Assembly (NCBI RefSeq): GCF_031760065.1
Contig: NZ_CP134500.1
Location: 1,612,001 to 1,676,000 of the forward strand
Direction: 5' to 3'
DNA from: Streptomyces durocortorensis
GTDB lineage: Bacteria; Actinomycetota; Actinomycetes; Streptomycetales; Streptomycetaceae
DNA length: 64,000 bases
Under the pieces are notes generated by a model, which did no database searches, had not been told where the DNA came from, and saw only the letters and a list, made by a program, of their open reading frames with translations. The stretch's first letter is position 1. Each line of letters starts with the position of its first letter. This document shows, piece after piece, positions 17,898-27,866 of the stretch. Position numbers and translations under genes: made by a program.

Positions 17898-19307
17898 GTG
17901 AGCACCGAGCGACCCGACAACGACGTGACCGGCCCCCGGCGGCGGCGTCCGCCCCTCGCGGTGGCCTCCGTGGCCGCGGCCGTGCTGCTGGCCGGGGGCG
18001 GCGGGGCGTACTGGGCCTCGACCGCTTCGGGCGGCGGCGCGGCGGACGGCGGGGCGGCGGCGAAGGACGCGGCCCCGCTGACCCTGGACGCCGCCGCCGC
18101 GGCGGACGGCCCGAGCACCCCTCCCCCGGGCATCGCGCCCGGCGAACCGGACCCGGGCGGTCCGCCGGTGGTCTACCGGGCGTCGGGCGAACTGCCCGAC
18201 GGTCCGGACGAGGCGGCGGTGCACCACGCCCGGGGCACGGTGGCGTCGGCCGAGGTGGCCCGGCTGGCCAAGGCACTGGGCATCCCGGGCACGCCGCGCA
18301 CCGAGGGCACGTCCTGGGTGGTCGGCGACGGCGACGGCCCCGGCGCGCTCCTGAAGGTGACGAAGCAGGCCCCGGGCACCTGGACGTTCGCCCGCACCAC
18401 CCCGGTGAAGCCCTGCGAGCCGGGGAAGGTGTGTGCGAACGGGTCCGGGGAGCCGGGCGGCACCCCGGTGAGCGAGAGAGCGGCGAAGGCTGCCGCGGCC
18501 CCGGTCCTCAAGGCGGCCGGGCAGGACGACGCGGCGCTGAACGCGGGCCAGCTCATCGGCGATGCCCGCGTGGTCAACGCCGCCCCGAAGGTCGACGGGC
18601 TCCCCACGTACGGCTGGTCCACCGGTATCCAGGTGGGCCCGGACGGCGAGGTGACCGGCGGCAGCGGCCATCTGAAGGCGCTGGAGAAGGGGGACACCTA
18701 CCCGGCGATCGGCGCGGACGAGGCGCTGGAGCAGCTGAACGCGGCGAGCAAGGGCAAGGGGGACGGCGGCCGGGACATCGGCGGGTGCGCCACTCCCGTC
18801 CCGCTGGAGGGTGAGCCGAAGACCTCGGTGCCCGACTGCGTCCCGTCGAACGGCAAGCGGGCGCCGGTGGAGCGGACGGTCGAGGACGCGGTGTTCGGCC
18901 TCGCCCTGCACTATGTGGACGGCCGGCAGACACTGGTGCCGTCGTGGCTGTTCACGGTCCGGCAGGCGCCGGGCGGGCCGGAGGACACGGTCACGCAGGT
19001 CGCCGTGGATCCGGAGTTCATCGAGAAGCCGGAGACGCCGGCGCCCTCCGGGGACCGGAAGGTGACCTCGTACGCGGCGGACGGCCGGACCCTTGAGGTG
19101 ACCTTCTGGGGCGGCGTGTGCAGTACGTACACGGCGAGCGCCGAGGAGAGCGCGGGCCAGGTGCGGATCTCGGTCACCGAGCAGCCGCGGGAGGGCGCCT
19201 GCATCATGATCGCCAAGGAGCTGACCCGGACGGTGACGCTGGAGAAGCCGCTCGGGGACCGCACGGTGATCGACGCGGCGTCGGGCGCCACGGTGCCGCG
19301 CGGCTGA
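17898..19307 (+). CDS. Membrane-anchored secreted hypothetical protein, 469 aa
   Basis: GTG 17898 is preceded by GAAGGAG and was preferred over an upstream ATG. A short Arg-rich cytoplasmic tail is followed by one membrane helix (about 20-40), then a Gly/Ala/Pro-rich linker and a large extracellular region. The outer part has two Cys pairs (CEPGKVC and GGCAT/PDC regions) and two late Cys, suggesting disulfides. I recognise the pattern as a conserved streptomycete membrane protein without known function. Confidence 0.8.
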   Translation: MSTERPDNDVTGPRRRRPPLAVASVAAAVLLAGGGGAYWASTASGGGAADGGAAAKDAAPLTLDAAAAADGPSTPPPGIAPGEPDPGGPPVVYRASGELPDGPDEAAVHHARGTVASAEVARLAKALGIPGTPRTEGTSWVVGDGDGPGALLKVTKQAPGTWTFARTTPVKPCEPGKVCANGSGEPGGTPVSERAAKAAAAPVLKAAGQDDAALNAGQLIGDARVVNAAPKVDGLPTYGWSTGIQVGPDGEVTGGSGHLKALEKGDTYPAIGADEALEQLNAASKGKGDGGRDIGGCATPVPLEGEPKTSVPDCVPSNGKRAPVERTVEDAVFGLALHYVDGRQTLVPSWLFTVRQAPGGPEDTVTQVAVDPEFIEKPETPAPSGDRKVTSYAADGRTLEVTFWGGVCSTYTASAEESAGQVRISVTEQPREGACIMIAKELTRTVTLEKPLGDRTVIDAASGATVPRG

Positions 19308-19332
19308 GACGCGGACGTACGGGACGCGGACG

Positions 19333-19375
19333 TACGAGGGCGGCCCCGGGAGGAATCCCCGGGGCCGCCCTCGTA
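19333..19375. terminator. Bidirectional terminator
   Basis: A perfect 18-bp stem (TACGAGGGCGGCCCCGGG and its complement) with a 7-nt loop sits between two convergent genes, 25 nt from one stop and 16 nt from the other. It should serve both strands. Confidence 0.9.
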
Positions 19376-19391
19376 TGCCGGTGCGCGGCGT

Positions 19392-19748
19392 TTAGCTGAA
19401 CGAGTCGCCGCAGGCGCAGGAGCCGGTGGCGTTGGGGTTGTCGATCGTGAAGCCCTGCTTCTCGATCGTGTCGACGAAGTCGATGGAGGCGCCGCCCAGG
19501 TACGGGGCGCTCATCCGGTCGGTGACGACCTTCACACCGTCGAAGTCCTTCACGACGTCACCGTCGAGCGAGCGCTCGTCGAAGAAGAGCTGGTAGCGCA
19601 GGCCCGAGCAACCGCCGGGCTGGACGGCGACGCGCAGCGCCAGGTCCTCGCGGCCCTCCTGCTCCAGCAGGGCCTTGACCTTGGCGGCGGCGGCGTCGGA
19701 CAGGAGGATGCCGTCGCTCACGGTGGTGGTCTCGTCCGATACGGACAT
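19392..19748 (-). CDS. erpA: Iron-sulfur cluster insertion protein (HesB/IscA family)
   Basis: 118 aa from ATG 19748, preceded by GGGAGAG; an in-frame start 75 nt upstream is rejected for lack of a site. A-type carrier with the three invariant cysteines C47 (GGCSG), C111 and C113 (CAC). It would deliver Fe-S clusters to targets; NadA, encoded next to it on the other strand, is a plausible client, as are LipA and QcrA. Assignment to ErpA rather than another A-type carrier is by recollection of the streptomycete neighbourhood. Confidence 0.9.
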   Translation of the reverse strand: MSVSDETTTVSDGILLSDAAAAKVKALLEQEGREDLALRVAVQPGGCSGLRYQLFFDERSLDGDVVKDFDGVKVVTDRMSAPYLGGASIDFVDTIEKQGFTIDNPNATGSCACGDSFS

Positions 19749-19916
19749 CTGCTTCTCTCCCGGGTTGTACGGACTGCTTGCCGACGGTTCAACCGCCAGA
19801 CCCGCGGATTCATTCCGGGCCAAGCGCTTGTCTGTTCCTTTTCATGCTCGCACACCCGGTCGCCCGGGGGATGCGTCACATCGACGCTATCGGCATCGTC
19901 AAAGTGACACGAAGCG

Positions 19917-19931
19917 GCTATCATAGATAGC
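19917..19931. promoter_or_regulatory. Palindrome in the nadA/erpA divergent region
   Basis: GCTATC-ATA-GATAGC is a perfect 15-bp inverted repeat in an AT-rich pocket about 90 nt upstream of nadA. A GTGACA-like element lies just upstream. This is a candidate operator for nadA or erpA; the regulator is unknown. Confidence 0.45.
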
Positions 19932-19965
19932 GTCAAATAGACGAAAAGGCGGAGTTCGCCGAAGC

Positions 19966-20001
19966 TCTTCGCAGAAGTTCGCGGAGTTCACTGAGTTCGC
20001 A
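19966..20001 (+). repeat. 9-nt direct repeats in the nadA leader
   Basis: The unit AGTTCGCxx recurs in step every 9 nt (CTTCGCAGA, AGTTCGCGG, AGTTCACTG, AGTTCGCAG), with a related GAGTTCGC further upstream at 19952. It ends about 20 nt before the nadA GTG. Confidence 0.6.
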
Positions 20002-20021
20002 GACTAGAAAGGGTGCGTGAC

Positions 20022-21200
20022 GTGACCACGGCCCAGCCCCTGGACGTACAGCCGACACCGCTCGCGCTGCTGCTGCTCGGCCGTGAGGCCGACCCGAGGA
20101 GCGAGCGCGGCGTCGAATGCCCCGGCGATCTCCCCTCCCCCTCCGACCCGGACCTGGTGGAGCGCGCCCGCGTCGCGAAGGAGAAGCTCGGGGACAAGGT
20201 GTTCGTCCTCGGCCACCACTACCAGCGCGACGAGGTCATCCAGTTCGCGGACGTCACCGGCGACTCGTTCAAGCTGGCCCGCGACGCGGCCGCGCGCCCG
20301 GAGGCGGAGTACATCGTCTTCTGCGGTGTGCACTTCATGGCCGAGTCGGCGGACATCCTGACCACCGACGCCCAGGCGGTCGTGCTGCCGGACCTGGCGG
20401 CGGGCTGCTCGATGGCCGACATGGCCACCGCCGAGCAGGTCGCGGAGTGCTGGGACGTGCTGACCGATGCCGGGGTCGCCGACCAGGTCGTGCCCGTCTC
20501 GTACATGAACTCCTCCGCGGACATCAAGGCCTTCACCGGCCGGCACGGCGGCACGATCTGTACGTCCTCGAACGCGAAGCGGGCCCTGGAGTGGGCCTTC
20601 GAGCAGGGCGAGAAGATCCTCTTCCTCCCGGACCAGCACCTGGGCCGCAACACGGCCGTGCGGGACATGGGGATGAGCCTCACGGACTGCGTCGTCTACA
20701 ACCCGCACAAGCCCAACGGCGGCCTCACCGCCGAGCAGCTGCGGAACGCGAAGATGATCCTGTGGCGCGGCCACTGCTCGGTCCACGGCCGCTTCTCGGT
20801 CGAGTCGGTCGAGGACGTCCGGGCCCGGATTCCCGGGGTCAATGTGCTGGTGCACCCCGAGTGCAAGCACGAGGTCGTCGCGGCCGCGGACTACGTCGGC
20901 TCGACGGAGTACATCATCAAGGCCCTGGAGGCGGCCCCGCGCGGCTCGAAGTGGGCGATCGGCACGGAGCTGAACCTGGTCCGCCGCCTGGCGAATCGTT
21001 TCGCTTCCGAGGACAAGGAGATCGTCTTCCTCGACAAGACGGTCTGCTTCTGCTCGACGATGAACCGCATCGACCTGCCGCACCTGGTCTGGACCCTGGA
21101 GTCGCTGGCCGACGGCAAGCTGGTCAACCGGATCGAGGTCGACCCGGAGACCGAGAAGTACGCCAAGCTCGCGCTGGAGCGGATGCTGGCGCTGCCGTAG
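20022..21200 (+). CDS. nadA: Quinolinate synthase
   Basis: 392 aa from GTG 20022; a GTG 9 nt earlier is possible, but the GAAAGGG site is better spaced to 20022. It condenses iminoaspartate with dihydroxyacetone phosphate to quinolinate, the first ring of NAD, using a 4Fe-4S cluster. Cluster ligands are C129 (AGCSMAD), C281 (HPECKHE) and one of C342/C344 (VCFCST). Length fits the long actinobacterial type. nadB and nadC are not adjacent. A 270-nt divergent region with erpA carries the palindrome and leader repeats. Confidence 0.97.
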   Translation: MTTAQPLDVQPTPLALLLLGREADPRSERGVECPGDLPSPSDPDLVERARVAKEKLGDKVFVLGHHYQRDEVIQFADVTGDSFKLARDAAARPEAEYIVFCGVHFMAESADILTTDAQAVVLPDLAAGCSMADMATAEQVAECWDVLTDAGVADQVVPVSYMNSSADIKAFTGRHGGTICTSSNAKRALEWAFEQGEKILFLPDQHLGRNTAVRDMGMSLTDCVVYNPHKPNGGLTAEQLRNAKMILWRGHCSVHGRFSVESVEDVRARIPGVNVLVHPECKHEVVAAADYVGSTEYIIKALEAAPRGSKWAIGTELNLVRRLANRFASEDKEIVFLDKTVCFCSTMNRIDLPHLVWTLESLADGKLVNRIEVDPETEKYAKLALERMLALP

Positions 21201-21212
21201 CGGGTGGGCGCT

Positions 21213-21254
21213 GAGGGGCCCGGTTCGCCGTCGTGACGGCGGGCCGGGCCCCTC
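21213..21254 (+). terminator. Terminator after nadA
   Basis: An 11-bp outer stem (GAGGGGCCCGG/CCGGGCCCCTC) and an inner stem around GTGA lie 13 nt past the nadA stop. Confidence 0.8.
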
Positions 21255-21429
21255 GTCTGCGCCGAGACGCCCCCGCGGCGGCCCCTGGGCCCGGATCGGG
21301 CCACTTCGCCCGTACGGCACCCGCCCCACCCTTTGTGTAACTACGCTGCTACTCACCGCAGTCGGCCGCTCTCCGGCACGGCCGCGGAACGACGTGGACA
21401 GCGATGAGCAGCGAGACGGTGGGGCGGGT

Positions 21430-23742
21430 ATGAGCTACGAGGACCACGGGGCCGACATCGCGGGTGGCGCGGGTGGGACGGACACCGGCGCGCTGCCGCG
21501 TGCGGAGGAGACCGTACGGGGCTGCCGCAGCCTCGCCGAGAGCGCCCCCGCGGCCCGGCTCGCGCTCGCCGCGATGCTGGACAGCCTCTCCGTGCTGCGG
21601 GCCGGTGCCGGGGACCGTGAAGGGGCCCTGGCGGCGGCGGAGGAGGAGGTGGAGATCTACCGGGCGCTCGACGCGGAGGAGCCGGGCGACTTCCTGCCCG
21701 CCCTGGCCGCGGCCCTGCACCGGCTGTCGGACCGGGTCCGCGCCACCGGGGACCGCACCGGCGCCCTGCCCCCGGCGCAGGAGTCCGCGCAGATCTACGC
21801 CGAGCTCGGTATGAAGCGCCCGGGGGACTTCCAGGCGGAGCTGGCCCTGGCCATGGACGCCCTGGGCGACCGGATCGCCGACACCGGGGACCGGGCGACC
21901 GCCGTGCCGTTCGCGAAGCAGTCCGTACGGCTCCAGCGCGAGCTGATCGAGGAGGAGCGGCCGGGCGCGTCCGTTCCGGCGCTCGCGGCGTACCTGCTGG
22001 GCTGCGCCGCGCATCTGGCGGGCGCCGGGGAGCCGGTGGAGGCCGTGCCCCGGGCCGAGGAGGCGGTCGGCCTCCTCCGGCACCTCGCCGAGGAGGAGGC
22101 GGAGGCCTTCCTGCCCCGGCTCGCCGCCGCTCTGCACGCCCTCGGCGACCACCGCGCGGCCGTGAGCGACCTCTCCGGCGCGATCGACGCGGCCCGGGAG
22201 GCGGGCGACTGCTTCCGTGAACTCGCCGACCTGCGGCCGGATGTCTTCCGCCCGGAGCTGGCCACGGCACTCGACGGCCTGGCCGGTCACCTCAACAGGG
22301 CCGGAGACCCGGCGGCGGGCCTGCGGGCTGCGGAGGAGGCGGTGGCCCTGCTCCGCGAGCCTGCCGGGCAACACCCTGACGCCTTCCGCCCGGGCCTGGC
22401 CGCCGCTCTCCGCACCCTCGCCCGGAGCCTGGCCGGCACCGGTGGCCCCGCGCAGGCGTCGGCCCCGGCGCGGGAGGCCGTCGGTCTGCTGCGTGAACAG
22501 GGCGACGACGTCCTGCCGGAACTGGCCCGCTCGCTCCATCTGCTCGGCACGCACCTGGGGGCGAGCGGTGATGCGGAGGGGGCGGTGGAAGCGTTCTGGG
22601 AGTCGGTGGCTCTCCACCGGTCTCTGGCGTTGGAGGACCCCGGCGGCTGCGATGCCCCGGTCACCGCCCTGGTCTCCGCTCTCGACGACCTGACCCGGGC
22701 ACTCGCCCGTACCGGCGAACACACGGCGGCGATCGAGGAATTCGAGGAAACGGTCAAGGAGTTCACGGCGGCCGACCCGGCGGTCGCCCGGCGCCTGGGC
22801 GTCGAACGGAGCGTCTTCCTGCTGCGCTGCCCGGACCCCTGGCCCGCGACCGGAGTGAGCGAGCTGGTGCGGTGGCTCGACGAGGACGGGGAGCGGAACG
22901 GGAACGCGGACACCGTGACCGTACGGGCGAGGCGGGCGCTGCGCGCGTACGGTGACAGCGCCGCGGTGCACACGGCGTGGGAGGAGGAGACCTTCACGCC
23001 CGTGCCGGACTGGCTGGCCCTGCCTGCGAAGACCCTGGACCTCGTCAGCGCCTGGATGTTCGCACCCGACTGGCCCCGCTCCCGCGATTTCTGGTCGCAG
23101 AACGCCGATGTCCTCAGCGGCGGGGAGGCGGTGACCGCCCTCGACGAGCTGGCGGTCCTGGACCCCCTCGGCGCCAAGCGGCACGCCCTGCTCCGCGAGT
23201 CCGTCCTCGCCCACGGGGTGACCGCCGCCTACGATCCGCTGATCCTTTCGGAGCAGCTGGCCCAGTGGCTGGAGTGCGCGGACTGGGCGGAGTCACGGGC
23301 CTATCTGGAGGAGCACCCGCGCCTCCTGGACGTGCAGCCGCCCGCCGCCACCCCGCTGGCCCACGTCGCGATGCTCGACATCGGCCGCACCGAGGGCCTG
23401 GACGCCGCGTACCGGCTGGTGGAGGACCGCGACGCCCTCCAGGCCTACGTGGAGCGGGCGTTGGAAGCCGGGGACGGCACCGCGCTGATGCACGCCGGGG
23501 GCATCGAGGGCCAGGTCTTCCACGACCGGCTCTCCTCGCTCACCCATGCCCAGGTGGCCCTGGTGCTCTCGGGAGAGACCTCGGGGTTCGACCCGGACGA
23601 CCTGGCCGCGCTCCTGCACAGGGCCGGCGAGGAGACCCGCGCCCGGCTGGTGGAGGAGACCGTCGCCCTGAGCGTCCGCCACCCCGAACCGCACGGGGGG
23701 ACCTGGCGCCGGATCATCGGGGCACTGGGCGGAGAGGCCTGA
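21430..23742 (+). CDS. TPR-repeat protein, 770 aa, function unknown
   Basis: ATG 21430 has a GGTGGGG site; an in-frame GTG at 21394 would add 12 residues and cannot be excluded. About eight to nine degenerate tetratricopeptide-like repeats of some 45-50 residues fill the first 420 residues, each with A-L-x-x-L and E-A-V/L patterns and a G-D-x-x-G/A-A turn. The last 300 residues form a different helical region with several Trp and no enzymatic motif. Such proteins act as scaffolds; the partner is unknown. It is convergent with the RND gene. Confidence 0.85.
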   Translation: MSYEDHGADIAGGAGGTDTGALPRAEETVRGCRSLAESAPAARLALAAMLDSLSVLRAGAGDREGALAAAEEEVEIYRALDAEEPGDFLPALAAALHRLSDRVRATGDRTGALPPAQESAQIYAELGMKRPGDFQAELALAMDALGDRIADTGDRATAVPFAKQSVRLQRELIEEERPGASVPALAAYLLGCAAHLAGAGEPVEAVPRAEEAVGLLRHLAEEEAEAFLPRLAAALHALGDHRAAVSDLSGAIDAAREAGDCFRELADLRPDVFRPELATALDGLAGHLNRAGDPAAGLRAAEEAVALLREPAGQHPDAFRPGLAAALRTLARSLAGTGGPAQASAPAREAVGLLREQGDDVLPELARSLHLLGTHLGASGDAEGAVEAFWESVALHRSLALEDPGGCDAPVTALVSALDDLTRALARTGEHTAAIEEFEETVKEFTAADPAVARRLGVERSVFLLRCPDPWPATGVSELVRWLDEDGERNGNADTVTVRARRALRAYGDSAAVHTAWEEETFTPVPDWLALPAKTLDLVSAWMFAPDWPRSRDFWSQNADVLSGGEAVTALDELAVLDPLGAKRHALLRESVLAHGVTAAYDPLILSEQLAQWLECADWAESRAYLEEHPRLLDVQPPAATPLAHVAMLDIGRTEGLDAAYRLVEDRDALQAYVERALEAGDGTALMHAGGIEGQVFHDRLSSLTHAQVALVLSGETSGFDPDDLAALLHRAGEETRARLVEETVALSVRHPEPHGGTWRRIIGALGGEA

Positions 23743-23743
23743 C

Positions 23744-23789
23744 GCACAGGGGCCTGCCCCACGCGGGTGCGCGGGACGGGCCCCTGTGC
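23744..23789. terminator. Bidirectional terminator
   Basis: An 11-bp perfect stem (GCACAGGGGCC/GGCCCCTGTGC) with a 24-nt loop lies between the convergent TPR and RND genes. Confidence 0.75.
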
Positions 23790-23804
23790 CGGTACAGCAG
23801 TCGG

Positions 23805-26800
23805 CTACACGCCCGAGGGCTGTGTCTCCTTCGCCTCCTCCGGCTCGGCCCCGGCCGGTACGCCCGCCTTCGCGGCGCGCTTGGCGGCCTTCTTCCCGGC
23901 GCGGCGCTCCTTGCGCAGCTCGACCATCGCGTACAGCGTCGGGACGAGCAGCAGGGTCAGCAGCGTGGAGCTGATCAGACCGCCGATCACCACGACGCCC
24001 AGCGGCTGCGAGATGAACCCGCCGTCGCCGGTGACGCCGAGCGCCATCGGGAGCAGGGCGAAGATCGTGGCCAGGGCCGTCATCAGGATCGGGCGGAAGC
24101 GGTGGCGGCCGCCCTCGATGACGGCTTCCACGATGCCCAGGCCCTGGGCGCGGTACTGGTTGATCAGGTCGATCAGCACGATCGCGTTGGTGACCACGAT
24201 GCCGATGAGCATCAGCAGGCCGATCATCGCGGGAACGCCCAGCGGGGTGCCGGTGACGAGCAGCAGGCCGATGGCTCCGGTGGCCGCGAACGGGACGGAG
24301 ACCAGCAGGATCAGCGGCTGGATCAGCGACCGGAAGGTCGCCACCAGCAGCATGAACACGATCGCGATGGCCGCCAGCATGGCGAGGCCGAGCTGCATGA
24401 AGGCCTCGTTCTGGTCCTCGGTGACGCCGCCGATGGTGGCGGTGGCGCCGTCGGGGAGGTCCAGGGCGTCGATCTTCTGGGCGAGCGTGGCGCTGACCGC
24501 GCCGGTGTTGTCACCGACGGGCTTGGCGGTGATGGTCGCCGCGCGCTGGCCGTCGATCCGGGTCGTGGAGACCGGGCCGGGGACGAGCTTCACCTCGGCG
24601 ATGTCGCCGAGCTTCACCGGGCCGAGCGGCAGGGCCTTGAGCTCGGCCATGGTGGTGGCCGGGCGGGCGGTCCTGATGACGACGTCGCGCTCGGTGTCGT
24701 CCAGCATCGCGGTGCCGGCCGGGGTGCCGCGTACGGCTCCGGCGACGACCCCGCCCAGTGTGGTGGAGTCGAATCCGGCGGCCGCCGCCTGGTCGTTGGC
24801 GGTGACGGAGATGCGCGGGACGCTCTGCGACAGGTCGCTCTGGACGTCGGTGACGTCCTTGATGGTGGCGACCTCGGCGCGGACGGTGTCGGCCGCCTTC
24901 TTGAGGGTGTCCGCGTCGGCGGCCTTGACCACGACACTCAGGTCCTGGGCGCCGAAGCCGTCGCCCGCGGCGATGGAGGTGTCGCCGATGCCGTCGAGCC
25001 TGCCGAGGGCCTCGTCTATGCGGTCCTGGGCGCTCTCGTAGTCCGCGGCGTCCTTCAGGGTGACCTGGTAGGAGGCCTGGTTGGAGCCCGTACCGCCGCC
25101 GAAGGCCGCCATGAAGCCGGAGGAGCCGACGGTGACCTGGTAGTCCTTGACGCCCTTGTCCTGGTCAAGGACCTTCTCCACCTTGCGGGCGGCCTCGTCG
25201 GCGGCCTCCAGGCTGGTGCCGGGCGCCAGCTCCTGCTTGACGGTCAGGACTTCCTGCTCGCCCGCGTCGAAGAAGTTCGTCTTCAGCAGCGGGAGCATCC
25301 CGAAGGTGCCGATGAGCACCGCGACGGCGATGACGACGCTGGTGATCCGGCGGCGGGTCGCGAAGCGCAGGATCGGGACGTACAGCCGCTGGAGCCTGCT
25401 GCGGGCCTCCTTCTCCTCCGCGAGGCGGCGGGCCTCCGCGGCGTCCTCCGGGGTGCCCTTGGGAGCCCGCAGGAACCAGTACGACAGCACCGGCACCACG
25501 GTGAGCGAGACCACCAGCGAGGCCAGCAGGGCCGCGGTGACGGTCAGCGAGAACGAACCGAAGAGCTGGCCGATCATGCCGCCGACCAGACCGATGGGCA
25601 GGAACACGGCGACGGTCGTCAGGGTGGCGGAGGTGACCGCTCCGGCCACTTCCTTCACCGCGGTGATGATCGCCGTGTGGCGGTCCTCGCCGTAGCCGAG
25701 GTGGCGCTTGATGTTCTCCAGCACCACGATCGAGTCGTCGACGACCCGGCCGATGGCGATGGTCAGCGCGCCGAGCGTGAGCATGTTCAGCGACAGGTCC
25801 CGGGTCCACAGCACGATCAGCGCGAGGACGACGGAGAGCGGGATGGAGACCGCGGTGACCAGCGTCGAGCGGATCGAGGCGAGGAAGACCAGGATCACGA
25901 CGACCGCGAAGACCAGCCCGAGCGCGCCCTCGGTGGTCAGCCCGGAGATCGCCTTGGAGACGGCCGGGCCCTGGTCGGAGACGACCGTCAGCTCGGCGCC
26001 CGCGCCGAGGTCCTCGCGGAGCTCGGGGAGCTTGTCCTTGACGGCGTCCGAGATGGCGACGGCGCTGCCGTCCTTGTCCATGGTGGCCATCACGGCGAGG
26101 CTCGGCTTGCCGTTGGTACGGGTGATGGAGACCGCCGTGGACGGCTCCTGCTTCACCTCGGCCACATCACCGAGGCGCACCGGCTCGCCCGGCTCGTCCG
26201 AGGCGTCCGCGGGGGCCTCCGCGACGACCTGGAGGTCCTCGATCTGCTTCAGGGAGGTGTAGCCACCGCCGACCTGGATGGTGCGGCTCTTGCCCGCCTC
26301 GGAGAAGGAACCGGCCGGGAGGGTCGTACCGCCCGCCCGGAGGGCCTGGGACAGCGAGCCCGCGTTCAGACCGGCCGCCGCGAGCTTCTTGTCGTCCGGT
26401 ACGACGGAGACCTGGAGCTCCTGCACCCCGTCCACGGTGACCTGGCCGACGCCCTCGATGTCCTGGAGGGCCGGGACGACCGTGCGGTCGAGCCGGTCGG
26501 CCAGCGCCTGCTGGTCCTCGTCGGCGGTGACCGCGAGGACCACGGTCGGGATGTCGTCGGTGGAACCGGCGATGACCTGCGGGTCGACGGTCGCGGGCAG
26601 CTGGGCGCGGGCCCGGTTCACCGCCTGCTGGATGTCGGCGACGAGCTGCTTGGTGCCTTCGTCGCCGAAGTCGAACGTCGCCATGATCAGGGCGTTGCCC
26701 TCGCTGGCTGTCGAGGTGATGCCCTCGACGCCGTCGACGGCCTTGATGGAGTTCTCCAGCGGCTCGACGACCTGCTTCTCGACCACATCAGGGGACGCAC

Positions 26801-26960
26801 CCTGGTAGGGCGCCAGCACCGACACCATCGGCAGTTCGATGGTGGGCAGCAGCTGCTGCTTGAGCTGCGGGATCGCTATCGCGCCGAAGACGAGCGCGAC
26901 AATCGAGACCAGCCCGATCAGGGCCCGTTGCGCGAGGCTGAATCTGGACAGCCAGGACAT
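23805..26960 (-). CDS. RND-superfamily efflux transporter (AcrB/HAE1-like)
   Basis: 1051 aa, the normal size for HAE1 permeases. First helix at about 11-30, a large periplasm-type loop (about 31-340), a helix bundle, a second large loop and a final bundle. The TM4 proton-relay Asp pair D408/D409 is present in VVDDSIVV, the AcrB D407/D408 equivalent. Pore and docking loops are shorter than in AcrB. No adaptor or outer-membrane gene is near, as usual in Gram-positives. ATG 26960 has a GAGAG site. It lies downstream of, and co-directional with, a two-component system that may control it (inference). Confidence 0.93.
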   Translation of the reverse strand: MSWLSRFSLAQRALIGLVSIVALVFGAIAIPQLKQQLLPTIELPMVSVLAPYQGASPDVVEKQVVEPLENSIKAVDGVEGITSTASEGNALIMATFDFGDEGTKQLVADIQQAVNRARAQLPATVDPQVIAGSTDDIPTVVLAVTADEDQQALADRLDRTVVPALQDIEGVGQVTVDGVQELQVSVVPDDKKLAAAGLNAGSLSQALRAGGTTLPAGSFSEAGKSRTIQVGGGYTSLKQIEDLQVVAEAPADASDEPGEPVRLGDVAEVKQEPSTAVSITRTNGKPSLAVMATMDKDGSAVAISDAVKDKLPELREDLGAGAELTVVSDQGPAVSKAISGLTTEGALGLVFAVVVILVFLASIRSTLVTAVSIPLSVVLALIVLWTRDLSLNMLTLGALTIAIGRVVDDSIVVLENIKRHLGYGEDRHTAIITAVKEVAGAVTSATLTTVAVFLPIGLVGGMIGQLFGSFSLTVTAALLASLVVSLTVVPVLSYWFLRAPKGTPEDAAEARRLAEEKEARSRLQRLYVPILRFATRRRITSVVIAVAVLIGTFGMLPLLKTNFFDAGEQEVLTVKQELAPGTSLEAADEAARKVEKVLDQDKGVKDYQVTVGSSGFMAAFGGGTGSNQASYQVTLKDAADYESAQDRIDEALGRLDGIGDTSIAAGDGFGAQDLSVVVKAADADTLKKAADTVRAEVATIKDVTDVQSDLSQSVPRISVTANDQAAAAGFDSTTLGGVVAGAVRGTPAGTAMLDDTERDVVIRTARPATTMAELKALPLGPVKLGDIAEVKLVPGPVSTTRIDGQRAATITAKPVGDNTGAVSATLAQKIDALDLPDGATATIGGVTEDQNEAFMQLGLAMLAAIAIVFMLLVATFRSLIQPLILLVSVPFAATGAIGLLLVTGTPLGVPAMIGLLMLIGIVVTNAIVLIDLINQYRAQGLGIVEAVIEGGRHRFRPILMTALATIFALLPMALGVTGDGGFISQPLGVVVIGGLISSTLLTLLLVPTLYAMVELRKERRAGKKAAKRAAKAGVPAGAEPEEAKETQPSGV

Positions 26961-27140
26961 GGGTGCATCTCTCTTCTGTGGCGTACGCGGAGGAGGGCGG
27001 GAGGCAACACGGGGACACCTCCGAGCCCACCCCTACGATCTCCGGTTCGCGCCGCCCGTACGTCGGCCCTCCGGGCTGCTTTCTTATGCCGCGCATACCG
27101 CAGGTGGAGTACGCCCTCGTACACCTCTGTCCCCGCCCGG

Positions 27141-27866
27141 TCAGTCGGCCCGGGCGCGCACCAGGCCCGATTCGTAGGCGATGACCACCAATTGCGCCCG
27201 GTCGCGGGCGCCGACCTTCGCCATCGCCCGGTTCACATGGGTCTTGACGGTGAGCGGGCTGACCTCAAGGCGTTCGGCGATCTCGTCGTTGGAGTGGCCG
27301 CCCGCGACCTGCACCAGCACCTCGCGTTCGCGGCCGGTGAGCGCGCCCAGCCGCTCCGCGTACTCCGCGCTGTCGGGCCCCTCCTCCGAACTCCCGCCCT
27401 GGGCCAGGAACGTGGCGATGAGCCCCTTGGTCGCGGCCGGGGAGAGCAGCGCCTCGCCCGCCGCGGCGATCCGGATGGCGTTCAGCAGCTCCTCCGGTTC
27501 GGCGCCCTTGCCGAGGAACCCGGAGGCCCCGGCGCGTAGCGACCGGACCACGTACTCGTCGACCTCGAAGGTGGTGAGCATGACCACCCGTACGCCGGAC
27601 AGCTCCGGGTCCGCGCTGATCATGCGGGTGGCGGCGAGCCCGTCGGTGCCCGGCATCCGGATGTCCATGAGCACCACGTGGGCGCCGGTGGTGCGGGCCA
27701 GCTCGACCGCCTGCGCCCCGTCCGCCGCCTCGCCGACGACCTCCATGTCCGGCTCGGAGTCCACCAGCACCCGGAACGCGCTGCGCAGGAGCGCCTGGTC
27801 GTCCGCGAGCAGCACCCTGATCGGTACGTCCGGTGCCGCCGACGGCACCGGTGTCGGCTGGGTCAT
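27141..27866 (-). CDS. NarL/LuxR-family response regulator
   Basis: 241 aa. Receiver domain (about 16-135) with acidic pair D22/D23, phosphoacceptor D68 (LMDIRMPG), T98 and K120 in the right places. A LuxR-type helix-turn-helix follows (about 173-235; LTGREREVL, then EIAERL and TVKTHV). It should bind DNA when phosphorylated by the kinase encoded just upstream, whose stop it overlaps by 4 nt. Likely targets include the RND gene 180 nt downstream, or the psp genes upstream. Confidence 0.95.
   Translation of the reverse strand: MTQPTPVPSAAPDVPIRVLLADDQALLRSAFRVLVDSEPDMEVVGEAADGAQAVELARTTGAHVVLMDIRMPGTDGLAATRMISADPELSGVRVVMLTTFEVDEYVVRSLRAGASGFLGKGAEPEELLNAIRIAAAGEALLSPAATKGLIATFLAQGGSSEEGPDSAEYAERLGALTGREREVLVQVAGGHSNDEIAERLEVSPLTVKTHVNRAMAKVGARDRAQLVVIAYESGLVRARAD

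Noticed and set aside
22977-27539. Very long open frame (about 1520 codons) on the plus strand opposite the RND gene
   Set aside because: Low-complexity Gly/Arg/Asp-rich translation typical of the antisense of a GC-rich gene; the RND protein on the minus strand has clear family motifs.
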